Shown: positions 1 through 9,585 of the stretch, piece after piece | How positions within the stretch are numbered: the stretch's first letter is position 1 | Layout of the letters: each line of letters starts with the position of its first letter | Source of the DNA: CAYPTB01 sp964413535 | GTDB lineage: Bacteria > Planctomycetota > UBA1135 > GCA-002686595 | NCBI GenBank assembly: GCA_964413535.1 | Contig: CAYPTB010000040.1 | Coordinates: 124,001 to 188,000, forward strand | Length of the DNA: 64,000 nucleotides | Direction: 5' to 3' | Position numbers and translations under genes: made by a program | The notes under the pieces: model-generated | Databases searched by the model: none | Seen by the model: only the letters and a program-made list of their open reading frames with translations | What the model was told of the DNA's origin: nothing

Positions 1-471
1 CCACAGAGCCTCCTGGCGGGTCGGCGTCATCCGGGTCTCCGTCCGTGTAGAGGCGGGCCGAGGTCCGCGGGTTCGAAGCTCGCGGGCTTTCTCCGGCGCG
101 GTTCCGTCTCGAGCCGTCGCTCGTCGCGCGCGCCGAGCGCAGGAAGCGGCGCTCTCGCCCCGGACGGGTCCACGCCGAAGCGGTCGCCCGGGACGGGCCC
201 GACGCTCCGTCGGAGCGAATCCGGCTGCCGAGACGGACGGTCCCGGTCCCGGGTCGACCGTTGGATCCGCAGCACCTTCCACGGGTCGCATTCTGCCACT
301 GGCCGGCTCGACGGCGGGCTCCTAGCATGCTCGCGTTCGGCGGCTTCGGGAGGCGCGCGAGGTCCGCGTGCCGCGGGTCGACGCTCGAGAGTCGCTGCGG
401 GAGCGCGAGCGGCCGAGCCGGCGCGCGGGACGGCGGCGGGGCGCACCGGAGCGGGCGGCCGCGCGCGAACC
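1..471. other. Left-edge region with no supportable gene
   Basis: Reading frames run through this stretch on both strands, but their products are arginine- and proline-rich and look like ordinary high-GC shadow translation. No RBS-plus-start pair or recognisable protein segment is present. It most likely holds the upstream control region of the respiratory operon that begins at 472. Confidence 0.5.
323..328 (+). promoter_or_regulatory. Candidate -10 element for the act-cox operon
   Basis: TAGCAT matches the TAnnnT pattern seen before other genes in this window and is the most -10-like hexamer in the left flank. A start about 7 nt downstream would give an untranslated leader of roughly 135 nt before actA. 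I see no convincing -35 box. Confidence 0.3.
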
Positions 472-1197
472 ATGGCCCAGATCTTCCACCCGAGCGCCAA
501 CCTCGTGGCGAAGACCACGATCTTCGGTGCGGTCTTCTTCCTGGCGGGCGGCGTGTGGATCGCCGACCGGGTCCAGCGCTCGTCGTACGTCAACCAGACG
601 CAGATGGCGCGCGAGCAGCCGGTGCCGTTCAGCCACAAGCACCACGTGCAGGGGCTGGGACTGGACTGCCGCTACTGCCACGGGAGCGTCGAGACGGCGG
701 GGTTCGCGGGGCTGCCCTCGACCAAGGTCTGCATGACCTGCCACAGCCAGCTCTTCGCCGACGCGCCGCTGCTCGAGCCGGTGCGCGCGAGCTGGCAGAG
801 CGACCGCTCCATCGAATGGGTGCGCGTCCACGACCTGCCGGACTTCGCCTACTTCGACCACTCGATCCACGTCGCCAAGGGCGTCGGCTGCGCGAGCTGC
901 CACGGGCGCGTCGACGGGATGCCGCTCGTGTGGCGCGAGCACTCGCTCGACATGGAGTGGTGCCTCGCCTGCCACCGCGCTCCCGAGCAATTCGTCCGAC
1001 CGCGCGAGCGCGTGTTCGACATGGACTGGGAGACGCCCGTGGCCCGCGCCGAGCTCGGAGAGGACGTGCGCGCGGCCCTCGAGCGGCGCGGCGTCGCGAG
1101 CGACCCCGTGACCCAGGCCGAGCTCGGGTCCACGCTGGTCGAGGCGTACGGCATCGTCACCGGACAGCTCGAGAACTGCAGCGTGTGCCACCGATGA
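472..1197 (+). CDS. actA: Alternative complex III subunit A, membrane-anchored pentaheme cytochrome c
   Basis: The 241-residue product has one N-terminal hydrophobic anchor (about residues 13-31) and five CxxCH heme-binding motifs: CRYCH, CMTCH, CASCH, CLACH and a C-terminal CSVCH. Pentaheme ActA is the known electron-exit subunit of alternative complex III, a quinol:electron-acceptor oxidoreductase that replaces the bc1 complex. The heme domain should face the periplasm and pass electrons towards ActE or the oxidase. The stop overlaps the actB start (ATGA), so the two are translationally coupled. The heme count and the following actB-F order make the assignment secure. Confidence 0.95.
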   Translation: MAQIFHPSANLVAKTTIFGAVFFLAGGVWIADRVQRSSYVNQTQMAREQPVPFSHKHHVQGLGLDCRYCHGSVETAGFAGLPSTKVCMTCHSQLFADAPLLEPVRASWQSDRSIEWVRVHDLPDFAYFDHSIHVAKGVGCASCHGRVDGMPLVWREHSLDMEWCLACHRAPEQFVRPRERVFDMDWETPVARAELGEDVRAALERRGVASDPVTQAELGSTLVEAYGIVTGQLENCSVCHR

Positions 1198-4100
1198 ATA
1201 CCCACCCGAACGGCGGTGCGCGGGAGATCGAGAGCGCGAGCGTGCGTGCGAACGCGCCCTCGAGTCCCGACGCGAACGCCAGCGTGAGCGCGACCGGGCG
1301 GCTCGACCTCGACGCGCTGCGCGCGAAGCTCGCGAGCTCGAAGGGCCGCACCTACTGGCGCAGCCTCGAGGAGCTCGCGGACTCCCCCGCCTTCCAGGCG
1401 GAGCTCGCGGCGACCTTCCCGTCGCAGGAAGCGCTGTGGCGCGATCCCGTGAACCGCCGCTCGTTTCTTCAGCTCATGGGCGCTTCGCTCTCGCTCGCGG
1501 GGCTCGGCGCGTGCACGCGCCAGCCCTTGGAGACGATCCTGCCCTGGGCTGCGTCGCCCGAGTCGAGCGTGCCGGGCGTGCCGCGCTTCTTCGCCACGGC
1601 CTTCCCGCTCGGCGTCGCGGGGCAAGGATTGCTCGTCGAGAGCCACATGGGCCGGCCCACGAAGATCGAGGGCAACCCGCTGCATCCCTCGAGCCTCGGC
1701 GCGACGGATGCGCTCGCGCAGGCGCAGGTGCTCGGCCTGTACGACCCCGAGCGCTCGCAGACCGTGCTCGAGAACGGACGAATCAGCACCTGGGCCGACT
1801 TCCTCACGGCGCAGAAGAGCGCGCTCGACGTGCAGCGCGCCAAGGGCGGCGCGGGCTTGCGCATCCTGTCGCGCACCGTGAGCTCTCCGACGCTCGCGGG
1901 ACAGCGCGCCGCGCTCCTCGCGCTCCTGCCGAACGCCGTCTGGCACCAGTACGAGCCCATCAACCGCGACGCCGAACGCGCGGGCGCGCTGCAGGCCTTC
2001 GGGCGCGACGTCGCGCTGCGCCACGACTTCGCCCGGGCCGACGTCGTGCTCGCGCTCGACGCGGACTTCCTCGCGCGCGGTCCCGGCGCCACGGTCTGCG
2101 CGCGCGCGTTCGCGGCCGGCCGGCGCGCGCGCAGCGGCGCGACGGCGATGAACCGGCTGTACGCGGTCGAGTGCTCGCCCGGTCTCACGGGCGCCGCGGC
2201 CGATCACCGCCTGGCCGTGCGGCCCTCGGAGCTCGCGGGGCTCGCGCTCGCCTTCGCGCGCGCGCTGGGCGTGAACGGCGTCCTGGGCAGCGTGCCGAGC
2301 GACTTCCCGTACTGGGACTGGGTGCGCGAGACGGCGAAGGATCTCGGAGAACACCGCGGACGCTCGCTCGTGCTCGCCGGGCCGGAGGGGGAGCCCGCCG
2401 TCCACGCGCTCGTGCACGCTTTGAACGAAGCGCTCGGCAACGTCGGCGCGACGGTCGTGCGCACCGAGCCGCTCGAGCCTGCGCCCGTCGACCAGATGGC
2501 GGACCTGCGCGCGCTCGTCGACGCCATGCGGGCCGGCGAGGTCGAGGTCTTGGTCGTGCTCGGCGCGAATCCGCTGTACGAGACGCCGGGCGACCTCGAC
2601 TTCGCGGGCGCCTTCGAGCGCGTACCGCTGCGCGTGCACTTGGGGCACTACGTGGACGAGACGGCCGCGCGCTCGCACTGGCACGTGCCGCAGGCGCACT
2701 TCCTCGAGAGCTTCGGCGACGTGCGCGGCCACGACGGGACCGCCACGGTTCTGCAGCCCCTGATCGCGCCCTTGTACGACGGGCGCTCCGACCACGAGCT
2801 CGTTGCGGCGCTCGCCGGTCAGGCGGGCGCGAAGGCCTACGACCTCGTGCGCGAGCACTGGCGCGCAGAGAACCTGCACGGCGAGGACTTCGAGGGCTTC
2901 TGGGAGCGCGCGCTGCACGACGGCGTCGTGCCGGGCACGGCGCTCCCACCGCTCGAGCTCGCGCGGGCGGGCGAGATCGACGTCACGATCTTGCGCTCGC
3001 GCGACGGCGAGCCCGGGACGCGCGACGCAGCCGACCCGCACGGCGCCGGGACGCTGGAGCTCGCGCTGCGGCCCGACGCGCACGTGTGGGACGGTCGCTT
3101 CGCGAACAACGGTTGGCTGCAGGAGTTGCCGAAGCCCGTGACGCGGCTCACGTGGGACAACGCGGCGCTGGTCGGTCCGCGCACGGCGCAGGCCTATGGG
3201 CTCGCGGACGGCGACGTCGTGGAGCTCGCCGTCGGCGGCGCGCGCCTGTCTGCGCCGGCGTGGATCGTGCCGGGCCATGTGGAAGGCTCGGTGACGCTGC
3301 ACTTGGGCTACGGGCGCACGCACGGCGGAAAGCTCGCCGTCGGAGCGGGGGTGGACGCCTATCGGTTGCAGTCGAGCGACGCGCGCTTCGCGCGCACGGG
3401 CGTCACGCTCGCGAAGACCGGCGGGCGCGCGCGGCTCGCGTGCACGCAGGACCACCACGGCATGGAGCCCGGCTTCACGGGCGACGAGATCCGCCGGCGC
3501 GCCGCGGAGCTCGTGCGCGTGCAGACGTTCGATCGCTTCAAGGCGAGCGTCGGGCTCGGCATCGGCGCGGCCGGGCACGCTGGGAGCACAGATGCGGGCG
3601 AAGGGCACGGCGCCGGCGGCGCCGATGGACACGGGGGCGGCCGCAAGACGCTGCTCGATCCCGCCGAGCACGCCTGGGACGGACACGCGTGGGGCATGGT
3701 CATCGACCTCAACGCTTGCATCGGCTGCAGCGCGTGCACGATCGCGTGCCAGGCCGAGAACAACATCCCCGTCGTCGGTAAAGCGGAGGTCGCGCGCGGC
3801 CGCGAGATGCACTGGATCCGCGTCGACCGCTACTTCACGGGCTCGCTCGACGCGCCGAAGACCCACCACCAGCCGGTGCCGTGCATGCACTGCGAAGAGG
3901 CGCCGTGCGAGCTCGTGTGCCCCGTCGGCGCGACGGTGCACGGCAAAGAGGGTCTCAACGAGATGGTCTACAACCGCTGCGTCGGGACCCGCTACTGCTC
4001 GAACAACTGCCCGTACAAGGTGCGGCGCTTCAACTTCTTCCAGTACGCCGACTACGACACGAAGAGCCTGGCGCTCTTGCGCAATCCCGACGTCACGGTG

Positions 4101-4442
4101 CGCTACCGCGGCGTCATGGAGAAGTGCACGTACTGCGTGCAGCGCATCAACGCGGCGCGCATCACGGCCAAGAAGGACGGGCGGCCGATCGCCGACGGCG
4201 AGGTCGTCACGGCCTGCCAGCAGGTGTGCCCGACGCAGGCCATCGCGTTCGGCGACATCCACGACCCGGCGAGCGCGGTGTCGGCGCTGCGCGTGGAGCC
4301 GCACGGGTACGGCTTGCTCGACCTCGAGCTCAACACGCGGCCGCGCACGACCTACCTCGGGAAGGTCGTGAACGAGAATCCGCGCCTGGTCGCCCTCGAA
4401 ACGCCGCACGCGGAACGAGCCGAAGGCGAGGAGCAGGGGTGA
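1194..4442 (+). CDS. actB: Alternative complex III subunit B, molybdopterin-like plus ferredoxin iron-sulfur protein
   Basis: This 1082-residue protein combines a large molybdopterin-oxidoreductase-like domain (about residues 90-770) with a C-terminal ferredoxin domain (about 835-1015). Four cysteine groups are visible: CIGCSACTIAC, CMHCEEAPCELVC, CVGTRYCSNNC and CTYC with CQQVC. They fit three [4Fe-4S] and one [3Fe-4S] cluster. An internal twin-arginine-like segment (RRSFLQLMG, near residue 85) precedes a hydrophobic stretch ending in Cys, as in known ActB proteins. The ATG at 1194 overlaps the actA stop; the open frame extends far upstream, but only this start fits the operon. In this family the upper domain carries no molybdenum cofactor. 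Confidence 0.95.
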   Translation: MNTHPNGGAREIESASVRANAPSSPDANASVSATGRLDLDALRAKLASSKGRTYWRSLEELADSPAFQAELAATFPSQEALWRDPVNRRSFLQLMGASLSLAGLGACTRQPLETILPWAASPESSVPGVPRFFATAFPLGVAGQGLLVESHMGRPTKIEGNPLHPSSLGATDALAQAQVLGLYDPERSQTVLENGRISTWADFLTAQKSALDVQRAKGGAGLRILSRTVSSPTLAGQRAALLALLPNAVWHQYEPINRDAERAGALQAFGRDVALRHDFARADVVLALDADFLARGPGATVCARAFAAGRRARSGATAMNRLYAVECSPGLTGAAADHRLAVRPSELAGLALAFARALGVNGVLGSVPSDFPYWDWVRETAKDLGEHRGRSLVLAGPEGEPAVHALVHALNEALGNVGATVVRTEPLEPAPVDQMADLRALVDAMRAGEVEVLVVLGANPLYETPGDLDFAGAFERVPLRVHLGHYVDETAARSHWHVPQAHFLESFGDVRGHDGTATVLQPLIAPLYDGRSDHELVAALAGQAGAKAYDLVREHWRAENLHGEDFEGFWERALHDGVVPGTALPPLELARAGEIDVTILRSRDGEPGTRDAADPHGAGTLELALRPDAHVWDGRFANNGWLQELPKPVTRLTWDNAALVGPRTAQAYGLADGDVVELAVGGARLSAPAWIVPGHVEGSVTLHLGYGRTHGGKLAVGAGVDAYRLQSSDARFARTGVTLAKTGGRARLACTQDHHGMEPGFTGDEIRRRAAELVRVQTFDRFKASVGLGIGAAGHAGSTDAGEGHGAGGADGHGGGRKTLLDPAEHAWDGHAWGMVIDLNACIGCSACTIACQAENNIPVVGKAEVARGREMHWIRVDRYFTGSLDAPKTHHQPVPCMHCEEAPCELVCPVGATVHGKEGLNEMVYNRCVGTRYCSNNCPYKVRRFNFFQYADYDTKSLALLRNPDVTVRYRGVMEKCTYCVQRINAARITAKKDGRPIADGEVVTACQQVCPTQAIAFGDIHDPASAVSALRVEPHGYGLLDLELNTRPRTTYLGKVVNENPRLVALETPHAERAEGEEQG

Positions 4443-4488
4443 GGGAGCGGGTCGATCGGAGCGGCGTCGGCCGACGCGAGGAGCGCGC

Positions 4489-5907
4489 GTGAGCCGCACG
4501 TCGCGCGAGGACGACGGGTTCGCGCCGACGGCCGCGATCATCGGGCCGGGGCACTCGCTGTCCACGATCACCGACAAGATCTCGACGATCGTGCTGCGCC
4601 GGCACACGCCGCGCGGCTGGTTCGTGGGCCTGGGAATCGCGTTCCTGCTCGTGATGCTGCTCTTGTGGTCGCTCACGGTGCTGCTCGTGAAGGGCACGGG
4701 CATCTGGGGCGTCAACGTGCCGGTCGGTTGGGGCTTCGCGATCATCAACTTCGTGTGGTGGATCGGGATCGGCCACGCGGGGACGCTGATCTCGGCCGTG
4801 CTCTTGCTCGTGAAGCAGGAGTGGCGCACGTCGATCAATCGCTTCGCGGAGGCGATGACGCTCTTCGCGGTGGCGTGCGCGGGGATCTTCCCGCTCGTCC
4901 ACATGGGGCGGCCGTGGCTCGCCTACTGGCTGCTGCCGTACCCGAACACGATGGGCATGTGGCCGCAGTTCCGGAGCCCGTTGCTGTGGGACGTGTTCGC
5001 GGTCTCGACCTACGCGACCGTGTCATTGCTCTTCTGGTACGTGGGCTTGATCCCCGATCTCGCGACGCTGCGCGACCGCGCGAAGAGCAGGCCGTGGAAG
5101 ATCGGGTACGGGATCCTCGCCATGGGTTGGCGCGGAGCGGCGCGGCACTGGGACCGCTACGAGACCGCGTATCTCCTGCTCGCGGGGCTCGCGACGCCGC
5201 TGGTCGTGTCGGTGCACACGGTCGTGAGCTTCGACTTCGCCGTGGGGCAGCTCCCCGGCTGGCACGCGACGATCTTCCCGCCCTACTTCGTCGCCGGCGC
5301 CGTCTTCTCGGGCTTCGCGATGGTGATGACGCTCGCGATCCCGTTGCGCAAGGTCTACGGGCTCGAGGACTTCATCACGCTGCGCCACCTCGAGAACATG
5401 GCGAAGGTGATGCTCGCCACGGGGCTGATCGTCGCCTACGGCTACGCGATGGAGATCTTCACGGCCTGGTACGGCGGGAGCCCGACCGAGATGTTCCTCG
5501 TCCGGAACCGCGCGCAGGGTCCCTACGCGCCCATGTTCTGGGCCCTGATCCTGTGCAACGTCCTGATCCCGCAGCTCTTGTGGAGCCGGCGTGTGCGCAG
5601 CAACGTGGTGCTGCTGCTCGTGATCTCGATCGTCGTGAACGTCGGCATGTGGCTCGAGCGCTTCGTGATCGTCGTCACGAGCCTGCACCGCGACTTCATG
5701 CCGTCGTCGTGGGGCATGTACTGGCCGACGTTCTGGGACTGGTCGACCTACGTCGGAACGCTCGGGCTGTTCGTGGCGCTCCTGTTCCTGTTCATCCGCT
5801 TCCTGCCGATGATCTCGATCTCCGAGATGCGCATGCTCGTGGAGCCCTCGGACGAGGGAGGCATCGGGGAGCGCAAGGGCGACGACGCGCCCGGAGGGAA
5901 AGCGTAG
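4489..5907 (+). CDS. actC: Alternative complex III subunit C, NrfD/PsrC-type quinol-binding membrane protein
   Basis: The 472-residue protein has about ten hydrophobic segments and the N-terminal GPGHSLSTITDKI segment typical of ActC/NrfD proteins. It is expected to bind menaquinol in the membrane and pass electrons to the iron-sulfur clusters of ActB. The chosen start is GTG at 4489, 46 nt after actB; this is the only sizeable gap between genes of the operon before 13263. The stop abuts the actD start. ActF is its paralogue, as expected for this complex. Confidence 0.93.
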   Translation: MSRTSREDDGFAPTAAIIGPGHSLSTITDKISTIVLRRHTPRGWFVGLGIAFLLVMLLLWSLTVLLVKGTGIWGVNVPVGWGFAIINFVWWIGIGHAGTLISAVLLLVKQEWRTSINRFAEAMTLFAVACAGIFPLVHMGRPWLAYWLLPYPNTMGMWPQFRSPLLWDVFAVSTYATVSLLFWYVGLIPDLATLRDRAKSRPWKIGYGILAMGWRGAARHWDRYETAYLLLAGLATPLVVSVHTVVSFDFAVGQLPGWHATIFPPYFVAGAVFSGFAMVMTLAIPLRKVYGLEDFITLRHLENMAKVMLATGLIVAYGYAMEIFTAWYGGSPTEMFLVRNRAQGPYAPMFWALILCNVLIPQLLWSRRVRSNVVLLLVISIVVNVGMWLERFVIVVTSLHRDFMPSSWGMYWPTFWDWSTYVGTLGLFVALLFLFIRFLPMISISEMRMLVEPSDEGGIGERKGDDAPGGKA

Positions 5908-6453
5908 ATGGGCGTCCCCAAGAATCGCCCGCCGGTCTTCGGCGTGCTCGCGGAGTTCGCGGGCAAGGACGAGCTCATCGGCGCGATCGAGCACTCGAAG
6001 GACCACGGCTACCGGCACATGGAGGCCTACACGCCGCTGCCGCTGCACGACGTCGTGCACGCGATCGGCCACGAGAACCGGCTGCCCTGGATCGTGCTCG
6101 CGGGCGGCATCGTCGGCGCCGTGGGCGGATTCGCGATGCAGTACTGGATGTCGGTCGAGGCCTACCCACTGAACGTCGGCGGACGGCCGCTCAACTCGTG
6201 GCCGGCGTTCGTGATCGTGATGTTCGAGATGACGATCCTGTGCGCGGCGCTCTCGGCCGTGTTCGGGATGCTCGCGCTGAACGGCCTGCCGCGGCCCTAC
6301 CACCCCGTCTTCCACGTCGACGTGTTCGAGCAGGCGAGCCGCAACCGCTTCTTCCTGCTGCTCCTGTCGCGCGATCCGGTCTTCGACCTCGAGCGCGCGC
6401 GAACGATCCTGGCGAGCCGCACGCCGCTCTCGCTGCACGAGGTGCCGTACTGA
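5908..6453 (+). CDS. actD: Alternative complex III subunit D (DUF3341)
   Basis: The 181-residue protein starts directly after the actC stop and overlaps the actE start by one base. Residues about 8-50 contain the family signature (FGVLAEFAGKDELIGAIEH, then YRHMEAYTPLP). Two hydrophobic helices follow, around residues 65-85 and 95-120. ActD is a structural membrane subunit without its own cofactor. Confidence 0.92.
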   Translation: MGVPKNRPPVFGVLAEFAGKDELIGAIEHSKDHGYRHMEAYTPLPLHDVVHAIGHENRLPWIVLAGGIVGAVGGFAMQYWMSVEAYPLNVGGRPLNSWPAFVIVMFEMTILCAALSAVFGMLALNGLPRPYHPVFHVDVFEQASRNRFFLLLLSRDPVFDLERARTILASRTPLSLHEVPY

Positions 6454-7028
6454 TGGGCACGCCGCTGCGCATCGCCGCCCTCGCCGCGCTCGGTCTCGTC
6501 GCCGCGTGCCGGCAGGACATGCACGACCAGCCGCGCTACGAGCCGTACGAGCCGAGCGCGTTCTTCGCCGACGGACGCTCCGTGCGCCCGCAGGTCGAGG
6601 GCACGGTCGCACGCGGCGAGCTCGCGCAGGACGAGCACCTCCTCCTCGGCCGCGTCGGCGGCGAGTTCGCGACGAGCTTCCCCTTCGAGATCACGGCCGA
6701 GATCATGGAGCGCGGGCGCGAGCGCTACGCGATCTTCTGCGCCCCGTGCCACGACCAGCTCGGCAACGGCCACGGGATGATCGTGCAGCGCGGCTTGCGC
6801 GCGCCGTCCTCGTTCCACGTCGAGCGCTTGCGCGAGGCGCCGCCCGGCTACTTCTTCGACGTCGTCACGAACGGCTTCGGGGCGATGTTCGACTACGCCG
6901 ATCGCATCGAACCGCGCGACCGCTGGGCGATCGTCGCGTTCGTGCGCGCGCTGCAGCTCTCGCAGAACGCGAGCCTCGCGGACGCGGAACCGGGGGCACG
7001 CGCGGCGCTGGAGGGTGACGGCTCGTGA
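6453..7028 (+). CDS. actE: Alternative complex III subunit E, monoheme cytochrome c lipoprotein
   Basis: The 191-residue product has a lipoprotein signal (LGLVAAC, Cys at about residue 18) and one heme motif, CAPCH, near residue 101. A downstream conserved Met would be a plausible axial ligand. ActE is the lipid-anchored monoheme cytochrome of the complex and can act as the direct donor to the oxidase. The ATG sits in TGATG with the actD stop, and the gene overlaps actF by 4 nt. Confidence 0.93.
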   Translation: MGTPLRIAALAALGLVAACRQDMHDQPRYEPYEPSAFFADGRSVRPQVEGTVARGELAQDEHLLLGRVGGEFATSFPFEITAEIMERGRERYAIFCAPCHDQLGNGHGMIVQRGLRAPSSFHVERLREAPPGYFFDVVTNGFGAMFDYADRIEPRDRWAIVAFVRALQLSQNASLADAEPGARAALEGDGS

Positions 7029-8248
7029 GCGCGAGCGATGCACGCAGTGCCGGCGACGCCGATCGCAGCGCGGTCCTGGACGATGGCCCCGTCCGCGAAC
7101 GTCTGGGCGCGTTCCAGGGACGCGCGCTGGTCCTGGGGTCGGGCGCGACGGCGCTGCTCGTGGTGATCGCCTTCGCGGGTGTCGAGCGCGCGATGCAAGC
7201 CTGGCTCGTCGCCTTCTTCCTGTGGTTCGGCGTGGCGCTCGGGAGCCTCGCGCTGCTGATGCTGCACAACGTGACGGGCGGCGGATGGGGTCACGCGGTG
7301 CGGCGCGTGCTCGAGGCCGGGACGAAGACGCTGCCGGTCACGGCGCTCTTCGCCCTGCCGTTCCTCGTCTTCCCGGGTGTGCTCTACGAGTGGGCGCACC
7401 CAGCCGTCGTCGCCGCCGATCCGATCCTGCAGCACAAGGCCGCCTACCTGAACGTGCCGTTCTTCCGGGTGCGCGGCGTCCTGTACTTCGCGATCTGGAT
7501 CGGCCTGGCCGCGCTGTGCCGCGCGCTGGGGAGGACGAACGAGCGCGAGCGGACCGAGGCGAGCGGACGACGCCTGCGCGCGATCAGCGCGCCGGGAATC
7601 GCCGTGTTCGGCGCGACGCTCACGTTCGCTGCGATCGACTGGGGCATGTCGCTCGAGCCGCACTGGTTCTCGACCATGTACGGCGTGCTGTTCATCGTCG
7701 GCCAGGCGCTCTCGACCTTGTGCTTCTCGATCCTGGTCGCGGGCTGGCTCGCGCGCCGCGAGCCGATCGCGAGATATTTCGGTGCCGGCCAGTTCCACGA
7801 CCTCGGCAACCTGGTGCTCGCGTTCGTGATGTTGTGGGCCTACACGGCGTTCTCGCAGTTCCTGATCATCTGGTCGGCGAACCTGTCGGAGGAGACGCCC
7901 TGGTACCTGCACCGCCTCGGACACGGTTGGGAGGGGCTCGCGCTCTGCCTGCTGCTGCTCCATTTCGCGGTGCCGTTCGCGCTCTTGCTCTCGCGCCGGA
8001 CGAAGCGCAGCCGCTCGCTCTTGCCCGCCTTGGCCGCGTTCCTCTTCGTGCTCCGCTACGCCGACCTGCACTGGCTGCTCGTGCCGGCTTTCGAGCGCGA
8101 GAGTGCGTTGCTCGGCTTCGCCGTCGATCTGCTCGCACTCGTGGCCGCAGGCGGTCTGTGGCTCGGCGCCTTCCTCCACGCCTTGCGCTCCGGTCCCCTC
8201 TACAGCGAAGCCCCTGGGCGCGCCGTGCAAGCCGCCTCCCACGCATGA
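7025..8248 (+). CDS. actF: Alternative complex III subunit F, NrfD-like membrane protein
   Basis: The 407-residue polytopic protein has about ten transmembrane segments and is related to ActC. It begins with GTG overlapping the actE stop (GTGA) and overlaps the next gene in the same way. ActF packs beside ActC in the membrane part of alternative complex III; a role in proton movement has been proposed for the family but cannot be read from the sequence. Confidence 0.9.
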   Translation: MSASDARSAGDADRSAVLDDGPVRERLGAFQGRALVLGSGATALLVVIAFAGVERAMQAWLVAFFLWFGVALGSLALLMLHNVTGGGWGHAVRRVLEAGTKTLPVTALFALPFLVFPGVLYEWAHPAVVAADPILQHKAAYLNVPFFRVRGVLYFAIWIGLAALCRALGRTNERERTEASGRRLRAISAPGIAVFGATLTFAAIDWGMSLEPHWFSTMYGVLFIVGQALSTLCFSILVAGWLARREPIARYFGAGQFHDLGNLVLAFVMLWAYTAFSQFLIIWSANLSEETPWYLHRLGHGWEGLALCLLLLHFAVPFALLLSRRTKRSRSLLPALAAFLFVLRYADLHWLLVPAFERESALLGFAVDLLALVAAGGLWLGAFLHALRSGPLYSEAPGRAVQAASHA

Positions 8249-8700
8249 GCACGCACGAGCCCTCCTCCGCGGATCGCGCCGCCGCCGGCTCGACCCAGCG
8301 CGTCGAGTCCCGGAGCGCGGGCTACGAGCTCCGCGACGTGCGCGTCGTGCCGCTCGCGCTCGCGACTGCCGCCCTCTTCGCGCTGCTCTCCGCTTCGATG
8401 TTCGGCATGCACGCGCTCTTCCGCTCGCTCGACGCTCGCGTGGACGGCGACGCGGGCGCCCATTCGATGGCCGGCGAGCGGCAGATCCCGCCCGAGCCGC
8501 GGCTCCAGGTCGAGCCGCGCGCGGAGCTCGAGGTGTTCCAGGCCGAGCAAGCGCGCTGGCTCTCGACCTACGGCTGGATCGACCGCGACGCGGGCATCGT
8601 GCGCCTCCCGATCGAGCGCGCCATGGAGCTCACCGTGGAACGCGGCCTCCCCCAGCGCGGTGCTCGAGCAGCGGTCGAAGGCGAAGGAGAGGCCGAGTAA
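8245..8700 (+). CDS. Small single-span membrane protein between complex III and oxidase genes
   Basis: This 151-residue protein has one hydrophobic helix (about residues 36-56). A periplasmic tail contains PPEPRLQ, then STYGWIDRDAGIVRLPIERAMEL and ERGLPQR. From memory, small proteins with this tail pattern occur at this operon position in other act-cox clusters, but I know of no biochemical function. The start overlaps the actF stop (ATGA), so co-expression is near certain. An assembly or supercomplex-linking role is only inferred from position. Confidence 0.75.
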   Translation: MSTHEPSSADRAAAGSTQRVESRSAGYELRDVRVVPLALATAALFALLSASMFGMHALFRSLDARVDGDAGAHSMAGERQIPPEPRLQVEPRAELEVFQAEQARWLSTYGWIDRDAGIVRLPIERAMELTVERGLPQRGARAAVEGEGEAE

Positions 8701-8704
8701 CGCC

Positions 8705-9583
8705 ATGCGCCGCGCCAGCGCCATTGCCTTCCTGGCCGCCGCTGCGGCGCCCGCGATCGCGGTCGGGGCCGCGCCCACGCGCGCGCCGGCGACGCTCGAG
8801 ACCGCGCGAGCGCAGTCCACGCCGCTCGAGACCGCTCGCGTTCTCGACGAGGTCGACTACGAGCAACGCCTGGGCGCGTCCGTGCCGCTGGACCTCGCGT
8901 TCACCGACCAGGACGGCGCCACGATCCGCTTGGGCGCGCTCTTCGGCGCCGAGCCCGTGCTGCTGGCGCTCGTCTACTACGAGTGCCCGATGCTGTGCAC
9001 GCTCGTCCTGAACGACGTGCTGCGCTGCGCGCGCGCAGTACCACTCGACGTGGGTCCCGACTACCGCATCGTGGCCGTCAGCATCGACCCGAGCGAGACG
9101 CCCGAGCTCGCCGCCGCCAAGCGCGACGCGTTCCTCGCGGCGTACGGGCGCGCGGGCGCCGAGGACGGCGCGAGCTTCCTCGTGGGCGAGCAGGCGTCCA
9201 TCGCCGCGCTCGCCGACGCCGTCGGCTTCCGCTACGTCTACGACGGCGCCTCGGGCGAGTACGCGCACGCGGCAGGGATCGTGCTCCTCACGCCGCAGGG
9301 CGTGGTCTCGCGCTACGTCCTCGGACTCGAGTACCCGCCGCGCGACGTGCGCCTCGGCCTCGTGGAGGCGTCGCAGGGCGCTATCGGCAGCGCCGTCGAC
9401 CACGTGCTCCTGTTCTGCTTCCACTACGACCCGGTGAGCGGCCGGTACGGGCTCGCGATCATGAACATCGTGCGACTCGCCGGGGCGCTCACCGTCCTCG
9501 TGCTGGCCGGGTTCGTCCTCCTGATGCTGCGCCGCGATCGCCGGAAGGCGCGCGCGCTCTCCCCCGCGAGGAGCGGCGTCTAG
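8705..9583 (+). CDS. sco: SCO1/SenC-type copper chaperone
   Basis: The 292-residue protein has an N-terminal signal or anchor (MRRASAIAFLAAAAAPA), a thioredoxin fold with the copper-binding CPMLC motif (CxxxC), a downstream His in YAHAAG, and a C-terminal transmembrane helix (about residues 258-278). SCO proteins deliver copper to, or reduce, the CuA site of cytochrome oxidase subunit II, which is encoded next. The ATG at 8705 puts the signal sequence at the N-terminus; an in-frame upstream start at 8660 would only add a charged tail. The gap to coxB is 2 nt. Confidence 0.9.
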   Translation: MRRASAIAFLAAAAAPAIAVGAAPTRAPATLETARAQSTPLETARVLDEVDYEQRLGASVPLDLAFTDQDGATIRLGALFGAEPVLLALVYYECPMLCTLVLNDVLRCARAVPLDVGPDYRIVAVSIDPSETPELAAAKRDAFLAAYGRAGAEDGASFLVGEQASIAALADAVGFRYVYDGASGEYAHAAGIVLLTPQGVVSRYVLGLEYPPRDVRLGLVEASQGAIGSAVDHVLLFCFHYDPVSGRYGLAIMNIVRLAGALTVLVLAGFVLLMLRRDRRKARALSPARSGV

Positions 9584-9585
9584 CC

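Noticed and set aside
849..4904. Very long minus-strand reading frame opposite actB
   Set aside because: It mirrors the plus-strand respiratory genes; its Arg/His/Val-rich product shows no domains, while the plus strand has unmistakable cofactor motifs. It is a high-GC shadow. The same reasoning removes the long opposite-strand frames across the oxidase, TPR and sulfatase genes.
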